64,000 nt of DNA from Paenibacillus sp. USDA918EY (GTDB lineage: Bacteria; Bacillota; Bacilli; Paenibacillales; Paenibacillaceae). Shown here piece after piece: positions 1 to 8,970 of the stretch (its first letter is position 1; every line of letters starts with the position of its first letter). The notes beneath the pieces are model-generated. The model saw nothing but the letters and a program-made list of their open reading frames with translations. It searched no databases and had not been told where the DNA came from. The DNA lies in assembly GCF_009870825.1 (NCBI RefSeq), contig NZ_WTWY01000020.1, positions 37,825 to 101,824 on the forward strand. Reading direction: 5' to 3'. A program made the translations under genes and the position numbers.

Positions 1-252
1 GCGGCGGGCGCGATCGTCCTGACGGAGATCTTTATGAAATCCCTCGGCAAAACGGCGGATGCCGGCCCGCAAAAACCGGGAATCAATTTGAAGGCGATCG
101 GCGTATATTTGGTCATCATGGTCGTCGTGATGGTCGCCGGCTTTTCGCTGCGCGGCATGCTGCCCGTATTTACGGTGCCGCCGTGGGTCAGCCTGGTCCT
201 GTGCATTATCGGTTTTCTGGGGCTGCGGTTTATTTTTTTGCGGAAAAGATAA
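1..252 (+). CDS. C-terminal end of a membrane protein (5' truncated)
   Basis: The frame is open from the first base of the window, so this is the 3' end of a gene starting further left; the internal Met at position 34 is unlikely to be the true start. The visible 83 residues contain a short charged loop (about residues 15-30) and two strongly hydrophobic segments (about 33-50 and 56-76), ending in a basic FLRKR tail. This fits the last two membrane helices of a transporter or other polytopic membrane protein. The family cannot be assigned from this fragment. A strong hairpin terminator follows at about 346-398, so it is the last gene of its unit. Confidence 0.6.
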   Translation, partial: AAGAIVLTEIFMKSLGKTADAGPQKPGINLKAIGVYLVIMVVVMVAGFSLRGMLPVFTVPPWVSLVLCIIGFLGLRFIFLRKR

Positions 253-345
253 TAAAATCATTTTCACGAATGCGGGGTCTTGGCTTTCTTAAGCGGAGGC
301 CCTGAAAGAAAAAACGTATATCTGAAAAAAGGCTATGAGCCATGC

Positions 346-398
346 AAAACATCTTAGACTGAACGGTTACGCGTACGCGGCAGTCCAAGATGTTTTTT
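346..398 (+). terminator. Rho-independent terminator after the truncated membrane gene
   Basis: An AAACATCTTAGACTG arm pairs with CAGTCCAAGATGTTT, one bulge each side, followed by a T run. It ends the gene that enters from the left. The rest of the 253-627 gap shows no convincing gene; a short open frame over the hairpin has no codon structure or ribosome-binding site. Confidence 0.8.
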
Positions 399-627
399 TA
401 TGTGAGGATTTTGCAAAAATCCAAAGAGCGACTTCCAATCGGCAATTTATAGAGCGAAACGGTTTAGTTCGTCTATATATTGTACCCGGGAGCGACCGGA
501 ATCGAATTTTGCAAAATCCTTATGTTTCATTTTCGCCAAAAAAGTTTACAAGTCCGAAACAAGCGGACGCGATCATGAAACAAAACGCGGGTAATATGGG
601 AGTAACGAAACCTTGGAGGTGCTTTAC

Positions 628-1578
628 ATGATGAAATGGACCAAAACCACAGCGACGGCCGCCGCTTTGATCGCCGCCATCAGCTTGCAGGGAGGCGCCG
701 CAGCCGTTCATGCGATGAATGCCGCGCCAAAAGCCGCCCCTGGAGGTGCGCCAATCGTCGTTCCGGCCAAAACGGCGCATGCCAACGCCGTGTTCGACCA
801 TATGATGAATTTGCTTAAATCCCCGTCCAAACAAGCCGAAGCCGTCGCCTACATGGAGAAAAACATCTATCAAGTGACGCCGTGGCAAGCAACGATCATG
901 GTGCTGAAGCTCGAAAACGCCGAAAAAGCGAATCTCGACGCTTGGAACGACAAATTTTACAGGGACAACGTGCAGCAAAAGCTCATGAAGCTGATGAAGA
1001 AGGGTGACGACCTCACTTCCCTGATCAACAAAACAAGCGATAAAAGCTTGAAGACCCTGTTCAAAGGCGCCCGCGACAGCGGCTATCGCCTGGAAACGTC
1101 GGAGGGCATGTTTTATCTGGTGCTCGACTACCCGCGGTTCCAAAAGGTACGCGCCTACGTCACCAACGACATCAAGAGCTATATCGACATCATGACGGTC
1201 GAAACGAAATCCCCGTTCGCAAACGATGCCGCTTTGTCGGTCGGCTGGACGGAAGTAACGAAACGCGCTTTGTCGGATGAGGCGTTCCTCAAATCCTATC
1301 CGGCTTCAAACCGGGCGACGCAAGTCAAATCGCTGTATAACCTGTATCTGGGCGTTTCCATGTACGGCCTCAACAACACGCCGATGTTCGACTATGACAC
1401 CAAAAAGGTCGATCAGGAAGGAAAAGCGGCCTTGCAGGCAGCCGTAAGTAAAGGAGACCCGTCCAAAAGCGGCTACCTGAAAAAGATCAAAGGATTCCTT
1501 GAAGTGCTCGATAAAAATCACGATGTGCTGACGCCGGAGGTTGAGAAATATCGGAAAGCGGCAACGGGGAATTCGTAA
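628..1578 (+). CDS. Secreted protein of unknown function
   Basis: The start is the first of two adjacent ATG codons, 8 nt after a GGAGGT ribosome-binding site; an in-frame TTG at 613 lies on that site and is not used here. The product is 316 aa. Residues 1 to about 30 form a signal peptide (basic MMKWTK start, then an Ala-rich hydrophobic core, probable cleavage near AVHA). The mature part is charged and helix-rich with no cysteines, no catalytic motif I recognise and no membrane segments, so it should be exported to the cell surface or medium. It sits 50 nt upstream of a lipoprotein gene with a similar export-type product and may be cotranscribed with it. No function is assigned. Confidence 0.8.
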   Translation: MMKWTKTTATAAALIAAISLQGGAAAVHAMNAAPKAAPGGAPIVVPAKTAHANAVFDHMMNLLKSPSKQAEAVAYMEKNIYQVTPWQATIMVLKLENAEKANLDAWNDKFYRDNVQQKLMKLMKKGDDLTSLINKTSDKSLKTLFKGARDSGYRLETSEGMFYLVLDYPRFQKVRAYVTNDIKSYIDIMTVETKSPFANDAALSVGWTEVTKRALSDEAFLKSYPASNRATQVKSLYNLYLGVSMYGLNNTPMFDYDTKKVDQEGKAALQAAVSKGDPSKSGYLKKIKGFLEVLDKNHDVLTPEVEKYRKAATGNS

Positions 1579-1628
1579 ATAGACCGCCGCGATCATGGTT
1601 AATATACTGAAAAAGGAGTTTTTACCCA

Positions 1629-2305
1629 ATGAATAAAATAACCGTGATTGCGTTCGGAATTCTGCTGCTTTTAGGGACTGCGGGCTGCGCGGCAGGCGGC
1701 GGAAACGGCGCCGAAGGAACACAGGATACGCAGCAAGGCACTGCCGATAACGTATCGGGCAGCACGGCCAATGATACCGCCGGCAACGATGCGGCAGCGC
1801 CGCCTGCGAGCCAGACGCCTCAAACGCCTCCAAGCTCCGCAGGACCCGACCGACTTGCTTAAAGCTTTCTTTAAGGTCACTCCGCAGCAGGCGCCCGATC
1901 TGTCCAAAACGAAGGGCAAGGGCGACGTAACGAAACTCGACCTTGAATTGGAAAATCAAACGTACGCCTATAAAGTCGAAATGATGACCGATACGCAAAA
2001 AACCAAAGTTGGGATCAGCGCGGACGATCAAAGCATTATTTTCGACAAAACCGCGCCGCTGGAGAAAAACAAAATCAAAACGGATCGGCAGCAGTCCAAA
2101 ATCGACCTGACCGGCGTCATCGCTGCGAAAAAGGCGATGGAGATCGCTACCCAAAAGGTAAACAGGACCGCGACGAAATGGAAAATCGAACGCAAAATCG
2201 GACCTACTTACTATGAGGTCGACGTGCACAACGGAGGCAAGGAATACGAGATCAAAGTCGGATGCCAAAAGCGGAAAGGTTTTGAGCGTTGAGGGCAACG
2301 ATTGA
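1629..2305 (+). pseudogene. PepSY-type lipoprotein gene with two apparent +1 frameshifts
   Basis: The gene begins with a lipoprotein signal peptide (LLLGTAGC lipobox, lipidated Cys near residue 20) and an Ala/Gly/Thr/Gln-rich linker. The frame then shifts: deleting one C near 1830-1831 restores QTPQAPQDPTDLLKAFF and a long second-frame region with charged, PepSY-like repeats. Near 2257-2261 an extra G breaks the frame again; without it the end reads KVDAKSGKVLSVEGND, a textbook PepSY C-terminus, stopping at 2305. An intact protein would be about 224 aa, anchored outside the membrane. PepSY domains are known as extracellular inhibitory or binding modules. Either the gene is decayed or the assembly has two indels. 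A terminator follows at once. Confidence 0.65.
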
Positions 2306-2331
2306 GACGCGGCTTCGAAAATGAGTACGGC

Positions 2332-2369
2332 AAAAAGAAGACTTCCGGATATACGGAGTTTTCTTTTTT
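2332..2369 (+). terminator. Terminator after the lipoprotein gene
   Basis: An AAAAAGAAGACTTCC arm pairs (with G-U wobbles) with GGAGTTTTCTTTTT, about 27 nt after the restored stop of the PepSY lipoprotein. Confidence 0.6.
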
Positions 2370-2554
2370 AGGGGCAGCGATGTCCACTCGAAATCTATAT
2401 CTCCATAGAACAAAGAAAAATACACAGGCTGTCGTGAAGTGCACCTTGCCCTCTTAGAATAGACATTGGAAAAATCCCTTGGTTTATCCGATGAGTTTCT
2501 AGGGGGTATATTTTTATGGCGATTAAAGGTCAAAAGTTTATGGCACTCAAAATA

Positions 2555-2620
2555 ACCTTAAGGTTCCGAGGGAACCGGCTCCGATGCGATTAGAGGTGCA
2601 GGTGTGCCCAGCTGAAATTA
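2555..2620. repeat. Structured intergenic element, copy 1
   Basis: Contains GGTTCC-GAG-GGAACC as a hairpin followed by a CCGATGCGATTAG block and GGTGCAGGTGT. A diverged relative with compensating changes lies 160 bp to the right. I do not recognise the family; it could be a small RNA fold or the end of a decayed mobile element. The surrounding 2370-2924 stretch is AT-rich and shows no gene. Confidence 0.4.
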
Positions 2621-2717
2621 TTTCCTTCATCTAAAAAATGCCTTACTGAATACCCCTCCTGATTTTGTTAAATTTCATAAGAATTTCGCCTAACATTTTC
2701 TATATTCACGTCGTCCC

Positions 2718-2776
2718 ACCGACTTAGGACTCCGACAGGAGCCGGCCGCAATGCGGTTAGTCGGTGCAGATGTATC
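2718..2776. repeat. Structured intergenic element, copy 2
   Basis: Folds on paper as a three-way junction: outer arm CCGACT/AGTCGG, hairpin GGACTCC-GACA-GGAGCC and hairpin CCGC-AAT-GCGG, then GGTGCAGATGT. Copy 1 shares the order and the loop-flanking bases while the stem bases differ in a pairing-preserving way, which suggests the structure matters. Confidence 0.45.
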
Positions 2777-2924
2777 CGCCAGATCCTGCTTCCCTTTTAC
2801 TTTACATAGGCGGACCAAGGATCTGTCAGGCTTCTGATGCTTGAATATATTGTTAGACGAAATTCTCTAAAAAAGTAATGGTTAATGTATTCCAACATTA
2901 ACCGAATTATACTATGAGCATTAT

Positions 2925-4391
2925 TCAAGATAACATTTTGCTTAAATTTTTAGCAAAGGGTTCGAAATTTACATTTTCGAAGATATCCTCTGCAATATTA
3001 TTTACAAAACTATTTTCTGAAATTCCCCTTGTCTTAAGATCATCAATAAGTATCTTATAAAATTCTTTATTTGGTTTTTCTGGCCGACTACTTGCGAATT
3101 TCGATCTATAGATTGATATTAATCGATCAACTGAATTTATTTGGAAATACTTATCATTAATTATTTTTTTTAACTTTTGATCAGGGGATTCAAATAATAC
3201 ACGATAAAGGTATTTTTCAACACTCTCGATAGGAAGGAACAATTTCTTTAGCTCTGTACTTTTATTTCTTGCTTGTTCCTGGATATCTCCGTCTAATATA
3301 GAAAGTACAACCCTTCCAATTCCCAGCACATTAGATTTTAGGAGTTCTTTATGCAAGGATAATACCATTTCCCATCCACCAACAGGACAAACATATATTA
3401 ATCTACTACTATACATACTATATGTTCTAAGCACCTTTTCAACAATTATTTTTGCTAGACGATCTTCTACTAATAATAAGAAGTCAAATCCATCTTGATC
3501 GAAGACTTCTCTAATTGCGTAGCTTGGATAACAAGGATTTACAACAGATAGGTCACCTTCAATATTTTCGATTTTAAAGATATTATCAGGTGGAATAAAT
3601 CGTATGACTTCTGGAGCATGCGAGGTGAGTATAACAACCAAACTCTCAGAATTTTGTACTAGTTCTTGAAGTAACTCGAGTAATCTTTTGATTGCCGTTG
3701 GATGAAGCGCCACTTCTATTTCATCAATTAATAATAGGATAGTTTTATTCGGTGGCAACGATTTCCTCACCAATGAGTTGTAAACAAAATGTAATAAAGA
3801 TACTAGTAGACATTCACCCGAACTCATCCTATACTGCGATATCAATTCTCCATTGATTTCGTAGAAATAAGGTGTGTTCTTGATGTTAAGTCGTCTTGCA
3901 ATCTCTCTATTTCTTACGCGCTTTAGATTTCTGTAATGTAGATTATCTCCATGGATTATGTAACTCATTTTGTCTTTAATATATTCATCAGCCTCAACAA
4001 TTTCATCGGTCTTAAATGCACCACTTTCAACTAGTTCATCAACAGCCTTAGAATCATTGAATCTTGTTCCATAGAAAAGACTTCCTTCATAATTTCCATT
4101 AAATCTCATTGTATTGGGGTATGTATCTGCTTTCCACATATCACCGGATTTGGTCCAAACATCTCTTTTGTTTCCAACCTGAAATATAACTGAAGAGCTT
4201 GACGAATAATCTGTTGATTTCAAAGAACCTAGATGATGACGGGATATAGTCTGTGCCAATGCTTGCAGAATTGTTGTCTTTCCGCATCCGTTTATTCCTA
4301 CTATCGAATAAACGCCCTTTTCCAAAGGAATCTCCATTACCCCTTTTTTAATGTTTTTAATATTATTGATTTCAACTAGCAGTTTTTCCAC
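2925..4391 (-). CDS. OLD-family ATPase/TOPRIM nuclease-like protein, probable defence gene
   Basis: The start is a GTG at 4391 preceded by AGAGGTGG; the 64-codon upstream extension has different composition and no site. The product is 488 aa. Walker A is GINGCGKTT (residues 32-40); an ABC-type signature (MSSGE) and a Walker B (LLLIDEIE) follow, as in SMC-like OLD ATPases. The C-terminal third carries TOPRIM-type acidic motifs, LLLVED and LSILDGD. The OLD/GajA group is known from phage defence and retron-associated systems, where the TOPRIM part cuts nucleic acid under ATPase control. The gene is far more AT-rich than its neighbours, which suggests horizontal transfer. No helicase or reverse transcriptase partner is visible, so this would be a stand-alone type or a remnant. 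Confidence 0.75.
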   Translation of the reverse strand: MEKLLVEINNIKNIKKGVMEIPLEKGVYSIVGINGCGKTTILQALAQTISRHHLGSLKSTDYSSSSSVIFQVGNKRDVWTKSGDMWKADTYPNTMRFNGNYEGSLFYGTRFNDSKAVDELVESGAFKTDEIVEADEYIKDKMSYIIHGDNLHYRNLKRVRNREIARRLNIKNTPYFYEINGELISQYRMSSGECLLVSLLHFVYNSLVRKSLPPNKTILLLIDEIEVALHPTAIKRLLELLQELVQNSESLVVILTSHAPEVIRFIPPDNIFKIENIEGDLSVVNPCYPSYAIREVFDQDGFDFLLLVEDRLAKIIVEKVLRTYSMYSSRLIYVCPVGGWEMVLSLHKELLKSNVLGIGRVVLSILDGDIQEQARNKSTELKKLFLPIESVEKYLYRVLFESPDQKLKKIINDKYFQINSVDRLISIYRSKFASSRPEKPNKEFYKILIDDLKTRGISENSFVNNIAEDIFENVNFEPFAKNLSKMLS

Positions 4392-4904
4392 AATAGCCAC
4401 CTCTTTCTTAAAGTATATTATACTGAATTTGGAAGCCTTGTCTTGTAACTTTTTTCCAAAAAGGGTGAAGGTAAAGAAGTGAGTATGCCTGTGTAGAATC
4501 AATGAAGAGAGCATCGTCGGACTACGTCCCTCCTCGGGGTCCGGAGGATAAGGGGAAGAGATTGCCGAGACACATTCATTCACCCAAAACGCATTCGGCT
4601 GGCCAAGATCGTGCTAGACGAACGACTCGAGCAGCTTAGGGTGAATGGACGTCGTGAACACGGAACCGTTGTCGGATGTCGGGAGCATCTATTGAGTTAC
4701 CCTCAACTATCTCTTAAATCTTTAATTATCATATCCTGGTACTAAATTTATATTGTACTACAAGATTAGAATAATTTTACAAACAATATATATCTTCTCC
4801 TAACACAAAAGCTTCTACTAATGTTGATAGCAGAAGCCTTTAAAGATACTTGATCTACATCACGACAGTACATACAATCTCCCGGATTCTTGCTTCGCCT
4901 TCAC
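4392..4904. other. Gene-free junction of mixed composition
   Basis: About 4440-4720 is GC-richer than the AT-rich ATPase gene and the AT-rich 4720-4860 stretch. Short open frames exist on both strands here but none has a ribosome-binding site or a recognisable product. It looks like a recombination scar or gene remnant at the edge of the acquired ATPase gene. A hairpin terminator lies at 4807-4841. Confidence 0.3.
4807..4841 (-). terminator. Terminator downstream of the DUF6809-like gene
   Basis: AAAGGCTTCT pairs with AGAAGCTTTT on the minus strand around a TATCAACATTAG loop region. It lies 64 nt beyond the stop of the 100-residue minus-strand gene. It could act on either strand. Confidence 0.6.
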
Positions 4905-5192
4905 CTACTCCCCAACATCCATCCCCTCCCCACAAAACACCTCCACCATCACCAAAGCCCCCATCCTAAACCCTTGGGTAAAAGAAGCTCTTATCAGTAT
5001 GGAGTTAGACTCCCCATTCAAATCCAAAATTTCCTCAAGGGCTGCGAAATCACTTTCCGAAAATCTTTTTTTGGCTCCCTCTATCAATTCCGTAATTTTT
5101 CTATTAATCGCCCGATATTCAGGATCTGTAGGGACAATCTGCTCTTCAGGATTCAGGTTACCGTAGTACAATTCTTCTATAATACTCTCCAT
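4905..5192 (-). CDS. DUF6809-like small protein
   Basis: Start chosen at the Met of MESIIEELYYGNLNP, with GGGAGG ending about 7 nt upstream, rather than the Met five codons earlier. The 95-residue product is acidic, without membrane segments. The N-terminal IIEELYYGNLNPEEQ, the PEYR and the central FAALEEI resemble the family I know as DUF6809, common in Paenibacillus and Firmicutes and often near phage or mobile genes; it has no established function. It is monocistronic and faces away from the catabolic genes. The next 330 bases upstream (5193-5525) are AT-rich and hold no gene apart from the leader of the next unit. Confidence 0.6.
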   Translation of the reverse strand: MESIIEELYYGNLNPEEQIVPTDPEYRAINRKITELIEGAKKRFSESDFAALEEILDLNGESNSILIRASFTQGFRMGALVMVEVFCGEGMDVGE

Positions 5193-5444
5193 TAGCTCGC
5201 CTCCCATTGATCTTTTTCAAAGTAAGAGATAACTTGATCCAGCTCCCTCAGCCAAGTTTACTCTGAACTCCATCGTAACATTGAGTTTTATGCAATATCC
5301 GCATATTTCTTTAAAAAACACAAGAGTGCAGAAAATCCTCTTAGAGCATTTCTGCTTTTTGTGCACTACTCTCCCTCTTTTTTTGACATCTACACACTCT
5401 AGCAAATCATTTTCAATATTTCCGTATATTAAGAAAATAATTTT

Positions 5445-5460
5445 CTAAAAGCGTTTACAA
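5445..5460 (+). promoter_or_regulatory. Candidate cre (CcpA) site
   Basis: TCTAAAAGCGTTTACA matches the catabolite-responsive element consensus with one or two mismatches, 66-81 nt before the FAD oxidoreductase start. A site here would put the catabolic locus under carbon catabolite control. Weak evidence without footprint data. Confidence 0.3.
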
Positions 5461-5525
5461 ATCATTTATTCTTTGTTAGCCTTAAGGCATCAAACGATTC
5501 CATCTTGAAAAAAGGAGCGAAGAAC

Positions 5526-6875
5526 ATGCAGCATTATGACGTAGTTGTAATGGGTGGAGGCATCTCCGGGGCGATGGCGGCCATCGCCGCATCCAAAACC
5601 GGCGCAAAAACGCTGATTATAGAGTCCCACGGATTTCTTGGCGGCACGCTGACCGCAAACGGCGTTGGGCCGATGATGACGTTCCATGCCGGAGAGAAAC
5701 AGGTGATTCAAGGCTTCACCGGGGAGTTGATCGAACGGCTGAAGCGGTTGGGCAAATCTCCCGGGCATATTTTTGATACGGTAGGTTTTACATATTCGGT
5801 TACCCCTTTTGACGCCGAAGCGATGAAACATGAACTTGAGCTGATGGTCACGGAAGCCGGCAGCGAGATTTTATATCATACGATGCTGGCAGGCGTTACC
5901 ACGGAAAATGGCCGGATTACAGGCATACGGGTATGCAATAAATCCGGGCTCAGCGACATCCACGCTTCTGTTTTCATCGATGCGACGGGAGACGGCGACC
6001 TCTCGGCTCTTGCCGGCGTGGAATACACAAAAGGACGCGAATCCGACGGCGCAACGCAGCCGATGACCTTGAAAATGAAAATGTACAATGTCGACATTCC
6101 ACGGGTAAAAGAGTACATTCACGCCCACCCCGAGGACTTTCCGCTTTATAACGGGGATACCTCCATTATCGAGAAAGCCCCTCGCCTTTCGGTCGGCGGA
6201 TTCGACAGCCTGTTTCGAAAAGCCAAAGAACGGGGCGAAATTTCCATTCCGCGCGAAAATATTTTGTTCTTCGAAACGAATAACCCCGGCGAGGTCATCC
6301 TGAACACCACCCGCATTATCGGTTATGACGCAACCGACGCGCACAGCCTGAGCCAAGCGGAAATGGAAGGCCGCAAGCAGTGCCGCGAGCTTGAGCTATT
6401 TGTCCGCAAATACATTCCAGGATTCGAACATGCAGTCGTTGAGTCTACGGGTCCTAACATCGGCGTCCGCGGCTCACGCCAAATCAAGGGCATCTACACG
6501 CTGACCGCAGAGGATATTTTAGAGCAGCGCCTGTTTAAAGATACCGTCGCCCACTCCGGTTATCCGATCGATATTCACAGTCCGGACGGGGAAGGCACCA
6601 AACATCAAAAATTGGAATGGGGCGGCGTATACAGCATCCCTTACTCCTGCATGATTACCGGCTCCGTAAATAACCTGATCGTCATCGGCCGCTGCATTTC
6701 GGCCACCTTCGAAGCGCAGGCAGCGATGAGAACCACGCCGACAACGGGCGCCATCGGTCACGGCGGCGGGGTTGCCGCGGCACTCGCGGCATTGGAGGGT
6801 AAAAATGTACAGGACATCGACATCAAGAACGTGCAGACGATTTTAAAAAAGCAAGGAGCTTACCTGGAAGTTTAA
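5526..6875 (+). CDS. FAD-dependent oxidoreductase (FAD_oxidored type)
   Basis: ATG at 5526 follows AAAGGAG by 9 nt; an in-frame TTG at 5505 lies before the site and is rejected. The 449-aa soluble protein opens with a Rossmann dinucleotide motif, VVVMGGGISGAMAA (residues 5-18), and an acidic end of the second strand (LIIE). The middle has the ATGDGD FAD-binding motif, and the C-terminal GRCISATFEAQAAMRTTPTTG segment is typical of the FAD_oxidored family. Members oxidise varied small molecules and the substrate cannot be read from sequence. It is followed, after a repeat element, by a permease and a hydantoinase-type gene in the same direction, suggesting one uptake and breakdown route with the oxidation step here. 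Confidence 0.8.
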   Translation: MQHYDVVVMGGGISGAMAAIAASKTGAKTLIIESHGFLGGTLTANGVGPMMTFHAGEKQVIQGFTGELIERLKRLGKSPGHIFDTVGFTYSVTPFDAEAMKHELELMVTEAGSEILYHTMLAGVTTENGRITGIRVCNKSGLSDIHASVFIDATGDGDLSALAGVEYTKGRESDGATQPMTLKMKMYNVDIPRVKEYIHAHPEDFPLYNGDTSIIEKAPRLSVGGFDSLFRKAKERGEISIPRENILFFETNNPGEVILNTTRIIGYDATDAHSLSQAEMEGRKQCRELELFVRKYIPGFEHAVVESTGPNIGVRGSRQIKGIYTLTAEDILEQRLFKDTVAHSGYPIDIHSPDGEGTKHQKLEWGGVYSIPYSCMITGSVNNLIVIGRCISATFEAQAAMRTTPTTGAIGHGGGVAAALAALEGKNVQDIDIKNVQTILKKQGAYLEV

Positions 6876-6929
6876 AAGTTGTACTAAAGAAAGGGCTCAA
6901 CATCATATTTAGTGAATTGACATAAGCGA

Positions 6930-7103
6930 AAGTAGCGAAGGGGACGGAATCGATCTGAAGAATCGGCAGCGTTCGGCTGAGAGCTTTTCGAAGAAAAGCT
7001 AGCATCGGAAGCATAAGCTGGCTCCGAATTTCTACTACTTTGAAAAATTCAAGAAATTTGGAGACAACAGCGACCTTTAAGAACGATCCGTAACCGCAGC
7101 GGC
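6930..7103 (+). repeat. Dispersed imperfect-palindromic intergenic repeat, locus A (subtype I)
   Basis: Contains AGTAGCGAAGGGGACGGAAT at the left and AACAGCGACC...AAGAACGATCCGTAACCGCAGCGG at the right, with internal hairpins (GAGCTTTTCGAAGAAAAGCT). The same ends occur inverted between purS and purC and between purC and purB. Here it reads in the same direction as the flanking genes. Confidence 0.8.
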
Positions 7104-7172
7104 CACCTCGCACAGTGTCAACTACTAAGTTTATAGCCTGACTTTAAGCCCATTTTGAGAGGGGAAATTTGA

Positions 7173-8465
7173 ATGACAACGGCAATGTGGTTCCAAGCAA
7201 TCGGTATTCTGCTCGTTTTTCTGTTGTTCGTGGGTCTCATGATGGCACGCAAGCTGCCGACCATTCTGGCTCTGCCTATAATGGCGATACTGTTCGCCAT
7301 TATCGCGGGCGTGCCGCTGCTGTCGAATAATCCGGAGGCGACCACCATCGCCAAAACCATTCTGGCATCCGGCTCCATGAAGTTATCCGGCGCCATCGCC
7401 GGCCTTATATTCGGCGCCTGGTTCGGCCAGATTCTGAACAAGGTCGGCATTACCAAATCCATCATTCGCAAGGCGGCCGAACTGGCCGGCGATAAACCCG
7501 TACTTATAGCTATTCTCTTTTTTATTACCGCATCCATTATTTTTTCCGCGGCAGGCGGACTTGGCATGGTGATCCTGGTCGGTACGATCGTCATTCCCAT
7601 CATGCTGACGGCAGGCATCTCCCAATTCGTCGCTTCGATCGTCGTCCTGCTGGCCGTAGGGGTCGGCTCCCTCTTCAACGTGTCCAACTGGGCCGTTTAT
7701 GTCGATGTACTGGGACTTTCCGTCGATAAAATCGCCAACTACACCATGGTTGTCGCCCTCCCTCTTTTCATTATTTCGCTTATCATGATCGTATTTTATA
7801 TCCAAAAAGACGGCAAAGGCCGCAAAGCATGGGCGATGCCGGCCGCAACGCCAGGCGACAACAAAAAGGTGCCCACGATTGCGCTGATCAGTCCTCTGGT
7901 GCCGGTGCTGCTCGTCTTCATTTTCAAAATCGACATCGTTCCGGCCGTTATTATCGGCGCCATCGTCACCATTTTGCTCACCTGGCCCAAACGTCCGATC
8001 CATATCCTTTCCAGCGCGCTGGTGGAAGGCATTCAGGACGTCGCCGGCGCCATGGGGCTTATGATCGGCATCGGCATCCTGCTGAGCTCCGTCATGTCGC
8101 CACAGGTATCGGCCGTCATCTCGCCGCTGATTGAATCCGTGCTGCCTGGAAGTCCGCTGCCGTACATCCTGTTCTTCACGATTTTGTCGCCGCTTGCGAT
8201 TTACCGCGGACCGCTGAACGTATGGGGTCTTGGCAGCGGCATCGCCGCCCTTTTCGTTTCCGCCGGCATGACGCCGGTGGCCGCAATGCTTGCCTTGCGC
8301 GCAGTCAGCAACGTGCAGTCCGTCTCCGACCCTACCAACTCGCATAACGTATGGGTGGCCGATTTTACGAAAAGCGACATCAATGAGATTTTGAAAAAGA
8401 CGCTGCCATGGACGATGGCCTCTGTCCTGATCTCGGTAGTTATTGGGGCATTCATGGTATTTTAA
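7173..8465 (+). CDS. IT-superfamily permease (GntP/citrate-transporter-like)
   Basis: A GAGAGGGG site precedes the ATG. The 430-aa protein has about eleven hydrophobic segments spread along its length, with one cytoplasmic hydrophilic break around residues 208-230, and a symmetrical two-half layout with glycine-rich re-entrant stretches (ASIIFSAAGGLGMVILVG and LAIYRGPLNVWGLGSG). This resembles the ion-transporter superfamily of gluconate, citrate and C4-dicarboxylate carriers, which import organic anions with H+ or Na+. It sits between the FAD oxidoreductase and the HyuA-type gene and probably imports their substrate, perhaps a cyclic amide or organic acid; this is inference. Family level is moderately sure, substrate unknown. 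Confidence 0.75.
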   Translation: MTTAMWFQAIGILLVFLLFVGLMMARKLPTILALPIMAILFAIIAGVPLLSNNPEATTIAKTILASGSMKLSGAIAGLIFGAWFGQILNKVGITKSIIRKAAELAGDKPVLIAILFFITASIIFSAAGGLGMVILVGTIVIPIMLTAGISQFVASIVVLLAVGVGSLFNVSNWAVYVDVLGLSVDKIANYTMVVALPLFIISLIMIVFYIQKDGKGRKAWAMPAATPGDNKKVPTIALISPLVPVLLVFIFKIDIVPAVIIGAIVTILLTWPKRPIHILSSALVEGIQDVAGAMGLMIGIGILLSSVMSPQVSAVISPLIESVLPGSPLPYILFFTILSPLAIYRGPLNVWGLGSGIAALFVSAGMTPVAAMLALRAVSNVQSVSDPTNSHNVWVADFTKSDINEILKKTLPWTMASVLISVVIGAFMVF

Positions 8466-8572
8466 CCGTCTGTGTCAAAACAAAAGAACCAGTAAACATG
8501 TGAAATGCAGTAATGGAGAATAAAGGAAAAACAGCTTATATAAGTTGAACTCAGAAAGAACTAAGGAACAGG

Positions 8573-8968
8573 CAAGAGGGTTCAATCTTCTAAAGAAGAT
8601 CCGTTTTAGAAATTGAACCTGGGAGAAATGATTCTGAAGAAGCTAAAAGCTTTTTGAAAAAAGCTGCTTCGGAAGCTTATGCTGCGTTCGCCTAAGAGCT
8701 TTCCGAAGAAAAGCTATAAAGTTGAACTAAAGAAAATGAAAAGGAATAGGCAAGAGGGTTCAATATTCTAAAAGAAGATGCATTTTAGAATATCGAACCT
8801 AGAGGAAATGATTCTGGAGAAGCTGAAAACTTTTTGAATAAAAGCTGTTTCGGAAGCTTACACTGCAATCGCCTAAAAGCTTTCCTAAGGAAAGCTATAA
8901 AGTTGAACTAAAGAAAATGAAAAGGAATAGGCAAGAGGGAGAAATGATTCTGAAGAAGCGGAGCGTTC
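8573..8968 (+). repeat. Tandem repeat of about 180 bp (two copies plus a truncated third), locus B left part
   Basis: The marker CAAGAGGG recurs at 8573, 8751 and 8932, giving units of 178 and 181 bp. Each full unit has GGTTCAAT-N-TTCTAAA...TTTTAGAA-N-TGAACC as a long hairpin, then GAAATGATTCTG, AGCTTTTTGAA, CGGAAGCTTA, a CGCCTAA block and AAGCTATAAAGTTGAACTAAAG. It is the left half of the subtype II repeat that is single-copy at 36239-36517. Confidence 0.85.
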
Positions 8969-8970
8969 GC

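Noticed and set aside
335..631. Open frame of 98 codons near the left edge
   Set aside because: It runs over a clear terminator hairpin, has no ribosome-binding site and the product has no family-like features.
4392..4583. N-terminal extension of the OLD-type ATPase
   Set aside because: Different base composition, no ribosome-binding site, and a GTG with AGAGGTGG at 4391 starts just before the conserved domain.
5217..5405. 62-codon minus-strand frame before the DUF6809-like gene
   Set aside because: AT-rich, no ribosome-binding site, no coherent protein features.
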